In this document: positions 1-8,818 of the stretch, one piece after another | Position numbering within the stretch: position 1 is the stretch's first letter | Layout: each line of letters opens with the position of its first letter | Assembly (NCBI GenBank): GCA_020216965.1 | Contig: JAIWOJ010000002.1 | Coordinates: forward strand, 1 to 19,433 | Reading direction: 5' to 3' | DNA length: 19,433 nucleotides | Source: Prosthecobacter sp. | GTDB lineage: Bacteria > Verrucomicrobiota > Verrucomicrobiia > Verrucomicrobiales > Verrucomicrobiaceae | Position numbers and translations under genes: made by a program | The notes under the pieces: model-generated | Databases searched by the model: none | What the model was told of the DNA's origin: nothing | Seen by the model: only the letters and a program-made list of their open reading frames with translations

Positions 1-702
1 GAATGGATGGGCAGTCTTCGGGAAGATTGGGCTGCATGGATCAGGCATTTCTTCTCCAACCTATTTTTTCTACCCGGCATTTTTGACCTACCGATCGCTC
101 AGAAAAATGCCTGGTCTTTGAGCTACGAGGCAGGTTTTTACATCATTGCTGCTCTGATTTTTGCGGGATACCAGCAGCGGGAGAAGGCACTGGGAAAGCT
201 ATTGTTGTTGCTTGGCCTAGTGGCCAGTTCTGCCATGGTGGCTCATGAGACGGGCTGCTTATTCTTCGTGGTGGGGGCGGGGGTTGAGTGGCTCCAGCGA
301 CGAGGTCGCCTACCCGCCCTCTCCTCAGGCATCGTCTCTGCGTTTGCGGCTTTCTTTGGTGGCTGGCTCTATCTGCACGATCAGGTGCTACTCTCTGCGC
401 TGATGGTGACGCCATTTTTTAGTAGCCTTGCTGCACAAGCTGGCCTGGTAGCAGGGCTACTGCGCGCATCTGTTTTTCAGTGGCTGGGGCAGGTCAGTTA
501 CAGCCTGTACTTAGTGCATCCTTTTGCCCTTGAGGCTGCACGACGAGTGATGACCAAAGTGGCACCAGGATTGCCGGAGGAGATGGTCTTTCCGCTCTAC
601 GCTCTTTGTGGGCTAAGTGTAGCGCTGCTCTCCGCTGCGCTGAGTTATGCTTGGGTAGAGCAGCGTCTGACGCGCTTTCTTTTCCAGAGTGGCAGGGGAT
701 AG
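1..702 (+). CDS. Acyltransferase 3 (OafA/YrhL-type) membrane protein, C-terminal part
   Basis: The reading frame is open to the left edge, so the start and probably the first 120-170 residues lie outside the window; 233 residues are visible. The segment NAWSLSYEAGFYII resembles the WSLSxExxFY motif of acyltransferase family 3, integral membrane enzymes that move acetyl or other acyl groups onto sugars and cell-surface glycans. Several hydrophobic helices follow, and the late motif YSLYLVHPF is typical of the last helices of this family. The gene converges on the sulfatase gene, with only 31 bases between the two stop codons and no clear terminator hairpin there. The substrate cannot be inferred. 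Confidence 0.85.
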   Translation, partial: EWMGSLREDWAAWIRHFFSNLFFLPGIFDLPIAQKNAWSLSYEAGFYIIAALIFAGYQQREKALGKLLLLLGLVASSAMVAHETGCLFFVVGAGVEWLQRRGRLPALSSGIVSAFAAFFGGWLYLHDQVLLSALMVTPFFSSLAAQAGLVAGLLRASVFQWLGQVSYSLYLVHPFALEAARRVMTKVAPGLPEEMVFPLYALCGLSVALLSAALSYAWVEQRLTRFLFQSGRG

Positions 703-733
703 ATCCAGAGGTGAGCTGGAGGTTGCGCCTTCG

Positions 734-2080
734 TCATCGAGAAGCTTCGGCGGGAGGTTGCCAGGGCACTGAGCCGCCACGCTGGATGTGCTGGCGCAGG
801 GAGGTTGAGAGCTCGTTGAGCATCTTCGGTGCTTTGCGCGCTAGGTCATTTTTTTCCTCGGGGTCATTCTTCAAATCATACAGTTCTAGTGGGTGAAATG
901 GGTCGTTTTGCATCAGTTTCCAACCGTTGCGGATGATGGCCTCATAGCTTTTCCCGCCGTATTGAGGTCCACCTTCCCGCCGGGTAAAGTAAAGCTCGCG
1001 TCCCTGGGGCATTGGATTACCGCGCAGAAGTGGGACGAGGCTCACGGCGTCGAGTCCAGGCGGCGGTGTGCCGCCAGCTAGCTCGATAAAGGTGGGAAAG
1101 AGGTCGAAATTCAGCCCCGCATAGTCACTGCGCCGCCCTGGCTTTACCTCGGAGGGCCAGCGCAGCAGGAAGGGCACACGCAGACCACCGTCGTAGTGGT
1201 CTTGTTTGCCACCACGCCAGGGGGTATTGCTCTGTGCATGGGGCAGGGAACCGCCATTATCTGCGCTAAAGACCACGAGCGTATTCTGGTCGAGAGCCGT
1301 TTCATGCAGCACATCCAGCACGCTGCCGATGCAGTGATCTAGGTGTTCCACAAAGGCTACGTTCTTCGCGCGTGCTTCGGGTAGTTGTGGCGAGCGGGCG
1401 CGCACTTTTTCCAGCCAAGTGTCAGGTGGCTCAATCGGGAAATGCGGCGCATTGTAGGCTAGGTAGAGAAAAAATGGCTGTTTGTTGTTAGCGTGGGCGC
1501 GGAGATAATCGCAGGCCCAGGTGCTGAAGATCTCTGTGGCGTGGCCCTGGGGGTCCACGCTTTGGTCATTGAACCGCATGTAGTTCACCCCATGGCGTCG
1601 ATGCGTGGTGTAGCTGTCCATCATGTCTCCCAGAAAGCCGTGGAAATGGTCAAAACCGCGTTCGTTGGGCAGGTTGGGCGATTCCAGGCCCAGGTGCCAT
1701 TTGCCGATGATCGCGGTGTGGTAGCCGAGTTTTTTTAGTTCGTCAGCCAGCGTTGGCACGCCAGGGGAAAACCACCCCCACGATTGTTCTGGTTGTGTAC
1801 GGATGACGCCCGGCACGCCAACGCGATCTGGATAGCGCCCCGTGAGTAGCGCGGCGCGAGAGGGGGAACAGACCGTGCCATTGGCCCGCATGGCGGTGAA
1901 GGTGATGCCCTCGGTGCCGATACGGTCAATGTTCGGCGTGCGCACATCGCCAGCCTGATAGGCAGAGACATCTCCGTAGCCGTGGTCATCAGTGAGAATG
2001 ATGATAAAATTTGGGCGCTGAGCGGCAGCGGCTCCAGCAGCCGCCAGGAGCAGGCAAAGCAAGGGAATCAGTGGCTTCAT
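734..2080 (-). CDS. Exported sulfatase, Cys-type (formylglycine-dependent)
   Basis: 448 residues, ATG start. Residues 1-20 form a signal peptide (hydrophobic stretch, then AAAA before QRPN), so the enzyme is exported. The alkaline-phosphatase/sulfatase fold is clear: the metal-binding Asp pair is D31-D32 in ILTDDHGYGD. The catalytic motif C71-S-P-S-R75 follows, whose Cys must be oxidised to formylglycine. GKWHLG and FSADNGG come later and carry further family metal/substrate-site residues. The family hydrolyses sulfate esters, mostly on polysaccharides; the exact substrate is unknown. It is the last gene of a run of six co-directional genes and starts 22 bases after the stop of the preceding sulfatase, so it is probably co-transcribed with it. 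No strong Shine-Dalgarno is seen; a GGCGGA lies 11 bases before the ATG. Confidence 0.93.
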   Translation of the reverse strand: MKPLIPLLCLLLAAAGAAAAQRPNFIIILTDDHGYGDVSAYQAGDVRTPNIDRIGTEGITFTAMRANGTVCSPSRAALLTGRYPDRVGVPGVIRTQPEQSWGWFSPGVPTLADELKKLGYHTAIIGKWHLGLESPNLPNERGFDHFHGFLGDMMDSYTTHRRHGVNYMRFNDQSVDPQGHATEIFSTWACDYLRAHANNKQPFFLYLAYNAPHFPIEPPDTWLEKVRARSPQLPEARAKNVAFVEHLDHCIGSVLDVLHETALDQNTLVVFSADNGGSLPHAQSNTPWRGGKQDHYDGGLRVPFLLRWPSEVKPGRRSDYAGLNFDLFPTFIELAGGTPPPGLDAVSLVPLLRGNPMPQGRELYFTRREGGPQYGGKSYEAIIRNGWKLMQNDPFHPLELYDLKNDPEEKNDLARKAPKMLNELSTSLRQHIQRGGSVPWQPPAEASR

Positions 2081-2102
2081 GAGTCGGTGTGTCCGCCTTC
2101 AA

Positions 2103-3569
2103 TCATGGTTGGGGTGCTTTTGTCTTTTTTTTCTTCTTCTCGGGTTTTACATATCCGGGGGGACGCTCTAGATAGTTTTTGTATTCCCAGCGTTGCTTCC
2201 ACTCTTCTAGATAGGGCTTGTAGGCGGATGTTTCGAACCAATTCACGGATTCTGGATCTGGCGGGCTGACCTTTCCCTCTGGGTAATCTTTGCCGGAAAA
2301 ACTGGCATCCACGGTGGCATCCCAGGCGAGCAATTTTTGTTTCATGGCCTGCAATCGCTCTGGCTGCTCAGTTGCTAGATTCCGCGTTTCGTGGGGATCA
2401 GCTTGTAAGTCGTAAAGCTCAAAGCTGCCTTCTGCGAGGTTGTTGGTCAGCACTTTATGGTGATTGTCCACCAGGGCACGCATGTCGTGGTAACGAAAGC
2501 CGATGGGATGGCGGCGTGGGCCGGTTTCAGCTTGAAAAAGAGGCCGTAGGCTCATGCCATCCACAGGCTTCACCATCACGCTTTCAGGTAGCCCGAGAAG
2601 ATCCACGACTGTGGGGAAAAGGTCCATCACACAGGCCGGGTGGTTGGTCACGCGCGGCTGGATGACGCCAGGCCATTCGAGGATGCCTGGCACGCGGATG
2701 CCACCTTCATAAACACTGCCTTTGAAGCCACGAAGCCCCCCCGTTGACACTGGGGTGATGCCAGACAGCCCCCCATTGTCGCTACAAAAAACCAGCAGAG
2801 TTTTTTCCGCCAAGTGTAGCTCACGCAGCTTTGCACGCAGTGTGCCGATGCTTCGGTCCATGGCAGCTAGCTCGCCGTAGTGCTGGGCGGATTTCTCTTC
2901 CAGGTCTAAAAAGGCCGCCTGGTCTGCATCCAGTGCTTTCCAAGGCCCGTGGGGTGAGCCGAACCAGACCACGGCGAACATGGGCTTGTTGGCAGCCTGA
3001 TGTTTCTCCAAGAATTTGATGGCCTCGGCAACTGCTACCTCAGAGGAGTCCCCGCGCATTTGCTCGATCTTGCCCATGCGACTCATGAGCGGGTCCACAT
3101 CAAAGAAATTCGTCACCGAGACCCATTCATCAAAGCCGAAGGCACCTGGGCTACGAGCATCCTCTGCTAGCACGGGCACGCCTGGTCCCTTGAGGCCGTT
3201 GAGGTGCCATTTGCCAAAGTGCCCGGTCACATAACCCGCGCCTTTGAGGGCTTGGGCGATGGTCTTTTCCTGCGTGCGCAGCGCGTAGCCATGAGTGAGG
3301 ACGCCCGTGCGGTCGTGGGTGCGCCCCGTCAGCACGGCGGCGCGTGTGGGGGAGCAGACGGGGCCACCGGCGTAGAAGCGGTCAAAACGCAGCCCATTGG
3401 CCGCCATGGCGTCTAGGTTCGGTGTTTTGAGTCTTGGGTGCCCTTGGTAGCTGGTCTGCCCCCAGCCCATGTCATCTGCCATGACAAAAAGGATGTGCGG
3501 CTGCTCGGCTGCTGCGAAAGCGGACAGCAGGGTGAATAAGGTAAGGATGAGAGACAAGGAACTGGACAT
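2103..3569 (-). CDS. Exported sulfatase, Cys-type, with lysine-rich C-terminus
   Basis: 488 residues, ATG start preceded by only a weak AGGG. A signal peptide covers about residues 1-21. The metal-binding pair D32-D33 is in VMADDMGWG, and the catalytic motif is C72-S-P-T-R76 (Thr where the paralogue at 734-2080 has Ser; both fit the CxPxR consensus). GKWHLN and FCSDNGG are further sulfatase motifs. The protein ends in a tail with a run of five lysines (PEKKKKKTKAPQP), which is not part of the catalytic fold and might bind polyanions; that is a guess. It is clearly a different subfamily from its neighbour rather than a recent duplicate. It lies 66 bases downstream of the PBP gene and 22 bases upstream of the next sulfatase. 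Confidence 0.93.
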   Translation of the reverse strand: MSSSLSLILTLFTLLSAFAAAEQPHILFVMADDMGWGQTSYQGHPRLKTPNLDAMAANGLRFDRFYAGGPVCSPTRAAVLTGRTHDRTGVLTHGYALRTQEKTIAQALKGAGYVTGHFGKWHLNGLKGPGVPVLAEDARSPGAFGFDEWVSVTNFFDVDPLMSRMGKIEQMRGDSSEVAVAEAIKFLEKHQAANKPMFAVVWFGSPHGPWKALDADQAAFLDLEEKSAQHYGELAAMDRSIGTLRAKLRELHLAEKTLLVFCSDNGGLSGITPVSTGGLRGFKGSVYEGGIRVPGILEWPGVIQPRVTNHPACVMDLFPTVVDLLGLPESVMVKPVDGMSLRPLFQAETGPRRHPIGFRYHDMRALVDNHHKVLTNNLAEGSFELYDLQADPHETRNLATEQPERLQAMKQKLLAWDATVDASFSGKDYPEGKVSPPDPESVNWFETSAYKPYLEEWKQRWEYKNYLERPPGYVKPEKKKKKTKAPQP

Positions 3570-3635
3570 GTCGCCCTAAAACAGTGCTGGCAGGCCAGAA
3601 CTAGCGGTAAAGCGAGATTTTCACAGGCTGCGTGG

Positions 3636-5816
3636 TCAGCGAAACCAGCCGCGGATCCGATCCAAGAGCCCTGGTCCTGCGCGAGCTGGGCGTGGCTGCG
3701 AAGGGGCGGGCTGGGCTGCTACGCCATGATGCAGTTGGCAAAAGCCTTGTGGGATCAGTTCATAGGGAAGCTCATCCTCGTAAGCCACGCCTGCCGCTTG
3801 GCAGCCTGGAGCTGCGAGCTGGCTAGTGGTGCGGCAGAGGGCTACGCTGGTCAGCGGCGGGTCTTGGCGGGGGCCAGCGGGGATGTAGCCTAGCTCAATC
3901 GCTTTTTTGACGACATCTGCCCAGATGGGAATCGCGAGGCGGCTTCCGTAGCCTTCTTCGATGATGGTCTCAGGCTTGTCCATGCCTACCCAGACAGCGC
4001 AGGTCACGCGGTCTGTGTAGCCAGCAAACCAGGCGTCCTTGTAGTCATTCGTGGTGCCAGTTTTGCCACCTCCAGGCTCCTTGAACCCGTGCTCACCGCG
4101 CAGGCTGACGGCAGTCCCTTTGTCTAGCACTTGCGCTAAAATCCGGCGCATGGCGTAGGCCACCCCAGGTCGGAGGACCTCCACTTCAAGCACACTGGCA
4201 TCGTAAAGGACGCGGCCCGATTTATCCGTGATGCGGTGGATCAGAAACGGACGTCGGCGCAGGCCGTCGTTAGGGAAAATGGTGAAGGCGCTGGCTAACT
4301 CACGCGCGTTTCCAGCGAGGTTACCGATGAAAAGTTGCGGGTTTTTGACCGCATGGTCTCCGATGCCAGCATCAGCGAGGATCTGCAGCACGCGATCTAG
4401 CCCTGCATAGTCTCCGAGGCGGATGGTCATGGTGTTGCGGCTTTGCACCAGACCGGCAGTGAGGGTTTGCCTGCCGAGGAATTTGCCATCTGAGTTTTGT
4501 GGATTCCAGCCAGGGTCAGCGCCCTCGATTTCACCCGGTTGGATGGGGGCATCCTCAATGAAGGTGCCGGGCAGGAAGCCGCGAGTCAGGGCAGCGGCAT
4601 AGACGAAAGGTTTGACCGTGGAGCCGATCTGACGCTGGCCTAGGGTGGCGCGGTTGAATTTGCTCTGCCGATAATCGCGCCCACCGACGAGAGCAAGGAT
4701 GCCGCCCGTTTCATTGTCTAGGATGGTGAGTGCTCCCTGGAGGTAAGGCGTGGAGGTCAGTTCCGTGGATGGATTCCAGGTGGCATCAAAAGTGGCTTTT
4801 TTCAGGTGTTTGTAGCCACTGAGCTTTTCTACAGCGGACAGGCGTCTCTCTACAGCAGCCTCGGCGGCTGTTTGGAGTTCTTTGCTGAGGGTGGTGTGGA
4901 CGATGAGGCCGCCATCCTCGATCTCATGCTGCTCTAGCAGGCGGTCTAGATCTCTGCGCACGGCATCCAGCGCCCAGTCTCCTTGGCTCTGGAAAAGGGG
5001 TTGGGCTCGTAAGGCGATGTCTTCATAACGCGCGCGCAGTTCTTCCTCGGGGGTGATCATTTTCAGAAGCAGCATGCGCTTGAGCACATCATCGCGCTCT
5101 TTGATGGCTCCATCGAAGTTACGGAATGGGGAAAAGCGCACTGGGCTGCGGATGATGCCCGCGATCATGGCGGCCTCACCTAAGGTGAGCTGGCTGGCGT
5201 GTTTTCCAAAATACACTTGGCTGGCACGCTGGATGCCATAGACGCCGGTGCCGAAAAAGATGCGGTTCACATAGTGCTCAATGATTTGCTCCTTGGTCCA
5301 GACCTTTTCAATGCGGCGGGCCAGCATCATCTCGACGAGCTTGCGATGAAGGGACCGATCGTTCAGGTCAGGATAACTATTGCGCGCCAACTGCATGGTC
5401 AGCGTGCTGGCACCTTGCACGATCCGCCCGTCTCTGAGATTGCGCACGGCAGCGCGTGCGACTCCATAAAAGTCGATGCCACCATGCTTGTAAAAGCGGC
5501 TATCCTCCCGCGCCAGCAGTGCTTGGATGAAGTGTGGGGACACCTGGCTAAGTGGCACGACGACGCGATTCTCCCCGTGCATTCGGCCTAGCAGTTCCCC
5601 CGTGGCATCGAGCACCATGGTCCGCTCTGGCATCTGCCCGAGGGCCGCTAGATCATAGCGTTTGGCAAGCTGGGCGTAGATGCCGAGCACGACGGCTGCC
5701 GCCAGGGTGGTGAGCAGGCTAGCGCCCATGAGCCCAAGGAAGAACCAACGACGCCACCAGAGCCAGCTTGAATCGCGCGGCGGTGGGCGGTGGGGGGCGG
5801 GGGGCTTCTTCTTCAT
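3636..5816 (-). CDS. Class A penicillin-binding protein (bifunctional transglycosylase/transpeptidase)
   Basis: 726 residues. It polymerises lipid II into glycan strands and cross-links peptides on the outer face of the inner membrane. A Pro/Lys-rich cytoplasmic tail is followed by one membrane anchor at about residues 24-48. The GT51 transglycosylase domain (about 65-240) has catalytic E104 in AREDSRFYKHGGID, the QGASTLTMQLARN motif at 134-146 and a second Glu near 162. The transpeptidase domain has all three active-site motifs: S399-T-V-K402 (SxxK), S459-R-N461 (SxN) and K585-T-G587 (KTG). The C-terminus is a Pro/Arg-rich tail. Its size fits compact PBP1A-like proteins. It sits 25 bases downstream of one sulfatase and 66 bases upstream of another, all on the same strand, so co-transcription is possible. 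No obvious Shine-Dalgarno precedes the ATG. Confidence 0.95.
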   Translation of the reverse strand: MKKKPPAPHRPPPRDSSWLWWRRWFFLGLMGASLLTTLAAAVVLGIYAQLAKRYDLAALGQMPERTMVLDATGELLGRMHGENRVVVPLSQVSPHFIQALLAREDSRFYKHGGIDFYGVARAAVRNLRDGRIVQGASTLTMQLARNSYPDLNDRSLHRKLVEMMLARRIEKVWTKEQIIEHYVNRIFFGTGVYGIQRASQVYFGKHASQLTLGEAAMIAGIIRSPVRFSPFRNFDGAIKERDDVLKRMLLLKMITPEEELRARYEDIALRAQPLFQSQGDWALDAVRRDLDRLLEQHEIEDGGLIVHTTLSKELQTAAEAAVERRLSAVEKLSGYKHLKKATFDATWNPSTELTSTPYLQGALTILDNETGGILALVGGRDYRQSKFNRATLGQRQIGSTVKPFVYAAALTRGFLPGTFIEDAPIQPGEIEGADPGWNPQNSDGKFLGRQTLTAGLVQSRNTMTIRLGDYAGLDRVLQILADAGIGDHAVKNPQLFIGNLAGNARELASAFTIFPNDGLRRRPFLIHRITDKSGRVLYDASVLEVEVLRPGVAYAMRRILAQVLDKGTAVSLRGEHGFKEPGGGKTGTTNDYKDAWFAGYTDRVTCAVWVGMDKPETIIEEGYGSRLAIPIWADVVKKAIELGYIPAGPRQDPPLTSVALCRTTSQLAAPGCQAAGVAYEDELPYELIPQGFCQLHHGVAAQPAPSQPRPARAGPGLLDRIRGWFR

Positions 5817-5841
5817 GGCGCGGCAGTGCGCGCAGGTAAGT

Positions 5842-7284
5842 TCAACGTGGAAATTTCTCCAGTAGCAGTTTTTCTGCGTCAGCTCGTGTTTTCGCTTGGT
5901 TTGGGTCAGCGGCGTAGTTGGTCATTTCGGCGGGATCCTGGTCCGTTAAGTAGAGTTCGCGGGCAATGACGGCCTTGGTCTGCCAGTCGCGCCACTCCGT
6001 GTAGCGTGCCACGTCTGTGCGGACGCTGTAGCCCATGGCCTGGGGTTGGCCGCTGGGCTCACGGTCGTAGTAGGCTGGGCGAGGGTGCTGAGTGTAGGCG
6101 GCCTCTTTGACGGCCTGCTTTTTGCCAAGAACGATGGGGGCTAGGCTGGTGCCTTCTAGCCCGCTGGGCATGGGTAGGCCACAGAGGTCCACCAGGGTGG
6201 GGAAAAGGTCCACTAGCTCGCTAAGGGCAGCGGTGTGAGCGCCCTCGCGGCTGCCCTTTAGCCCGCGGATGATGAGGGGCACATGGGCATCGTAGTCAAA
6301 GTTGGACGTTTTTCCCCACAGGCTGTGCTCGCCGATATGGTAGCCGTGGTCGGCGAAAAAGACGACGATGGTGCGATCTGCGACACCGCTTTTCTCCAGA
6401 GCCGCGAGCACCTTTCCGATTTGGGCGTCCATGTAGGTGATGTTGGCATAATAGCCGTGGCGCATTTCGGCGGCCTGCTCTGGGGAGACGGGGGTTTGCT
6501 TGGCAGGTGGGCCCAGGATTTCCGTGCTCTGGTGAAAGGCTAGCTCAGGCGCTCCGGCTGGACGGCGAGGGTCCAGCGGCGGGAGTTTGGCGCGGTCGTA
6601 CATGTCCCAGTATTTTTTCGGGGCATTGAAGGGTGCGTGGGGTTTCCAGAAACCGGTGGCAAGGAAGAACGGGCGGTCTTTGACTTCGGCCAGCACACGC
6701 ACGGCTTCGGCGGCCACGCGACCATCGTAATAGGCTTCATCGGGCACATCTCGGCATTCGCAGATACCATTTTCACGATAGCCTCGGTTTTGGTTGAGGG
6801 TGGTGAGGTTTGGCGGCAGCGGGGCAGGTACCTGGGCGCTGTCGTTACCATGGTTGGCGTAGTGGAGAAATTCGTCAGCGCTCCAGGAGCGGCGGTCGCC
6901 TTTGATAGAGGTGTGCCAGTTGTGGAAAATTTTGCCCACGCATCGGGTGGTGTAGCCTTGGTCTTTGAACCAGAGTGGCAGGGTGGTCACCTCTGGGTTC
7001 AAATCCCGGAAATGAACGCTATTGCTCCAGATGCGAAGGGTGTCTGGGCGGCGTCCTGTGAGCAGGGAAGAGCGGGAGGGATTGCACACCGCCTGCTGGC
7101 AGTAGGCACGGTCAAAACGCAGCCCCTGAGCGGCCAGGCGGTCTAGATGCGGTGTGAGTGCGGGGGAGCCATAGCAGCCAAGCTCTGGGCGGAAGTCATC
7201 CGCCATGATGAAGAGCACATTGGGCCGATCCGCAGCTTGGAGGTAGGCCGAAAGAAATAGGATGGAGAAGAAAAAGCGGCGCAT
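5842..7284 (-). CDS. Exported sulfatase, iduronate-2-sulfatase-like
   Basis: 480 residues from the ATG chosen here. It starts MRRFFFSILFLSAYLQAA, a good signal peptide, followed by RPNVLFIMADDFRPELGCYG with the metal-binding Asp pair at 29-30. The catalytic Cys is residue 67 in AVCNPSRSSLLTGRRPDT, which must become formylglycine. The RPDT context, KIFHNW, GFWKPHAPF and FADHGYHIGEHSLWGK are typical of iduronate-2-sulfatase and choline-sulfatase relatives, so a sulfated uronic-acid or similar polysaccharide is a likely substrate (inference). The frame stays open upstream with TTG codons at 7320 and 7293 and a GGAGGGAGG stretch at about 7310-7318, so a slightly longer protein is possible. The gene follows cutA by 46 bases and precedes the PBP gene by 25. 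Confidence 0.92.
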   Translation of the reverse strand: MRRFFFSILFLSAYLQAADRPNVLFIMADDFRPELGCYGSPALTPHLDRLAAQGLRFDRAYCQQAVCNPSRSSLLTGRRPDTLRIWSNSVHFRDLNPEVTTLPLWFKDQGYTTRCVGKIFHNWHTSIKGDRRSWSADEFLHYANHGNDSAQVPAPLPPNLTTLNQNRGYRENGICECRDVPDEAYYDGRVAAEAVRVLAEVKDRPFFLATGFWKPHAPFNAPKKYWDMYDRAKLPPLDPRRPAGAPELAFHQSTEILGPPAKQTPVSPEQAAEMRHGYYANITYMDAQIGKVLAALEKSGVADRTIVVFFADHGYHIGEHSLWGKTSNFDYDAHVPLIIRGLKGSREGAHTAALSELVDLFPTLVDLCGLPMPSGLEGTSLAPIVLGKKQAVKEAAYTQHPRPAYYDREPSGQPQAMGYSVRTDVARYTEWRDWQTKAVIARELYLTDQDPAEMTNYAADPNQAKTRADAEKLLLEKFPR

Positions 7285-7330
7285 GGTGGGCAAGGCTGGC
7301 AGAAACGAACCTCCCTCCAAGAGGCTTGCG

Positions 7331-7660
7331 TCACTTTTGCTCTGAGACCACGCTTTCTAGCAGCCAGGACTGGTAGGCTGAGGAGACATGAGCGGGCTCC
7401 AACACGAGGATTTCAGGCACCTCATAGGGGTGCAAGGCAAGAAGCCGCTGTTCTAAATCCGGCAGGCGCTCGGCGGCGGTCTTGATGAGAGCCAGCACCT
7501 CATGGGCGGTTTCTACGCTGCCTTGCCAGCGATAAATGGAGCGCGCGTTGGGGAGGAGATTGACACAGGCGGCCAGACGCTCTTCGACCAGTCGCTGCCC
7601 TACCCTGGCAGCCGTGGCCTCATCCGGGAAGGTGCAGAGGATAAGGCGGACTGCTGACAT
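7331..7660 (-). CDS. cutA: CutA1-family divalent cation tolerance protein
   Basis: 109 residues, the usual size of CutA1, a small trimeric ferredoxin-like-fold protein linked to tolerance of copper and other divalent metals; its precise job is still debated. Conserved signatures are LAACVN in the first half, SIYRWQG in the middle and HPYEVPE near the end. The ATG at 7660 was chosen because the homologous region starts there and a GGGAG lies 9 bases upstream. A longer in-frame version starting at 7729 would overlap the parvulin gene and adds unrelated residues. The gene lies 25 bases after the parvulin stop codon and is probably co-transcribed with it. Confidence 0.93.
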   Translation of the reverse strand: MSAVRLILCTFPDEATAARVGQRLVEERLAACVNLLPNARSIYRWQGSVETAHEVLALIKTAAERLPDLEQRLLALHPYEVPEILVLEPAHVSSAYQSWLLESVVSEQK

Positions 7661-7669
7661 ACAGGGAAA

Positions 7670-7674
7670 CTCCC
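7670..7674 (-). promoter_or_regulatory. Shine-Dalgarno GGGAG of cutA
   Basis: A GGGAG on the minus strand, 9 bases before the ATG at 7660, supports the short CutA over the longer open frame beginning at 7729. Confidence 0.6.
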
Positions 7675-7685
7675 GCTCAGGTCGT

Positions 7686-8663
7686 TCACCAGCCGAATTT
7701 TTTAATGACGGCGCGCTTGCGTAGCCCATCCATCCACTGATCTAGCACCACCTTGGACTTATCGGCAGAGATGAGACGTTCTACTTCGTTGCGCACTTCG
7801 CTCAATGGCTTGGCTTTGCCATGTTTGACCGCGTCACAGACGATGATAATATAGGCCCCCTCTTCCTCCAGCACATTGCTCACGCCGCCGGTTTTGAGCT
7901 CAAAGGCGATGGCGGCGATGGAGGGCTTCATTTGATCTCGCTGCATCCAGTCCCAAGAGCCACCGTTTTCGGCATGGCTATCCTGGCTGTAGGTGCGCGC
8001 TAGGCTAGCAAAGTCAGCCCCGCTAGCCACTTTCCGGCGCAGTTCCTCGGCCAGTTTGCGCTGCTTCTCGGGGGTGGAGTCGGCAGTGAACTTCGGCAGC
8101 GTGATGGTGCTGATTTTGATCATGCCACCCTCACGCCAGCGGCTGATGTTTTTCTGGTAGTATTCTTCCACCTCTTTCGGGGTGGCTGGCACGTTGTTGG
8201 CAGCCACTTTGCCGCGCATCGCCTGCACGATCATCATCTTCTCGCGCATATCGCGGAATTTTTTGAGCGTCATGCCATTGCCGGCAAGCTCTCTCACAAA
8301 GGCATCACGGTCGCCCTTGAAGCTCTCACGAATGATGGAGTTGATGTCGTCATCGACCCATTGTGCTTTGATTTGAGCCCCCAGTCGTTTGAATTCAGCT
8401 AGCACGAGCTCTCGATCGATTAGGCTGTCCAACGCGGTTGCGCGTAAGTTGGCGAGCTCACGCTGCAAAACGGTGGGGTCATTCTGATGCTGGAAGCGCA
8501 ACATCTGCTCCTGGGCATTCACGGCCTCTCTCACCTCAGACTTGGTAATGACGTTGCCATTCACCACGGCAGCGATGCCGTTGCTGGTGGATTGAGCCAT
8601 GCAGAGGCTGGTCAGACCTGTTAGGATGCAAAAAAATGGGGCTAAACGGAAGGGAACAACCAT
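7686..8663 (-). CDS. SurA-like periplasmic peptidyl-prolyl isomerase (parvulin type)
   Basis: 325 residues. A signal peptide at about 1-23 (ending CMAQ) directs it to the periplasm. Residues about 27-165 form a SurA N-terminal-type chaperone region starting with the typical IAAVVNGNVITKSEV. A single parvulin (PpiC) domain spans about 181-278, with the signature FASLARTYSQDS followed by NGGSWDW and a late GAYIIIV strand. The family helps fold outer-membrane and other exported proteins. Escherichia coli SurA has two parvulin domains and this protein has one, so it is SurA-like rather than a strict orthologue. It is the first gene of the co-directional run that includes cutA, three sulfatases and a PBP, so its promoter should lie in 8664-8800. 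No Shine-Dalgarno is evident before the ATG. Confidence 0.92.
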   Translation of the reverse strand: MVVPFRLAPFFCILTGLTSLCMAQSTSNGIAAVVNGNVITKSEVREAVNAQEQMLRFQHQNDPTVLQRELANLRATALDSLIDRELVLAEFKRLGAQIKAQWVDDDINSIIRESFKGDRDAFVRELAGNGMTLKKFRDMREKMMIVQAMRGKVAANNVPATPKEVEEYYQKNISRWREGGMIKISTITLPKFTADSTPEKQRKLAEELRRKVASGADFASLARTYSQDSHAENGGSWDWMQRDQMKPSIAAIAFELKTGGVSNVLEEEGAYIIIVCDAVKHGKAKPLSEVRNEVERLISADKSKVVLDQWMDGLRKRAVIKKFGW

Positions 8664-8800
8664 GGAGGGGAGACGCTAAAGCACCCCAGGTTCATGCTGC
8701 AAGGTTAAACAAAAGCCAGTGTCAGGTCGCGCCGCTGAAAACAGCAAGACGGGCGAGGTACTTAAAATAACTTGATTGCTTCCCTGAATATGTAAATTTT
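8664..8800. other. Divergent intergenic region
   Basis: This stretch separates the parvulin gene (minus) from the haloperoxidase-like gene (plus), so it should hold promoters for both. The right third is markedly AT-rich compared with its surroundings. On the minus strand a CTGACA resembling a -35 box is present, but no good -10 box follows at the right spacing. No hairpin terminator or small gene is seen. Confidence 0.5.
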
Positions 8801-8805
8801 ATGTA

Positions 8806-8811
8806 TATAAT
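8806..8811 (+). promoter_or_regulatory. Candidate -10 box TATAAT directly upstream of the haloperoxidase-like gene
   Basis: A perfect TATAAT ends 7 bases before the ATG at 8819. If used as a -10 element, transcription would start at or near that ATG and give a leaderless or nearly leaderless mRNA, which agrees with the absence of any Shine-Dalgarno. No clear -35 box lies at 17 bases; a TTGATT occurs at 8772-8777, 28 bases away, which is too far. The motif lies in AT-rich DNA and could be chance. Confidence 0.35.
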
Positions 8812-8818
8812 AATTTCC

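Noticed and set aside
7661..7729. Upstream extension of CutA to 132 residues
   Set aside because: It overlaps the parvulin gene; family length and the GGGAG site support the ATG at 7660.
8772..8811. TTGATT and TATAAT as a paired -35/-10 promoter
   Set aside because: The spacing is 28 bases, far from the usual 17, so only the -10-like box is kept as a candidate.
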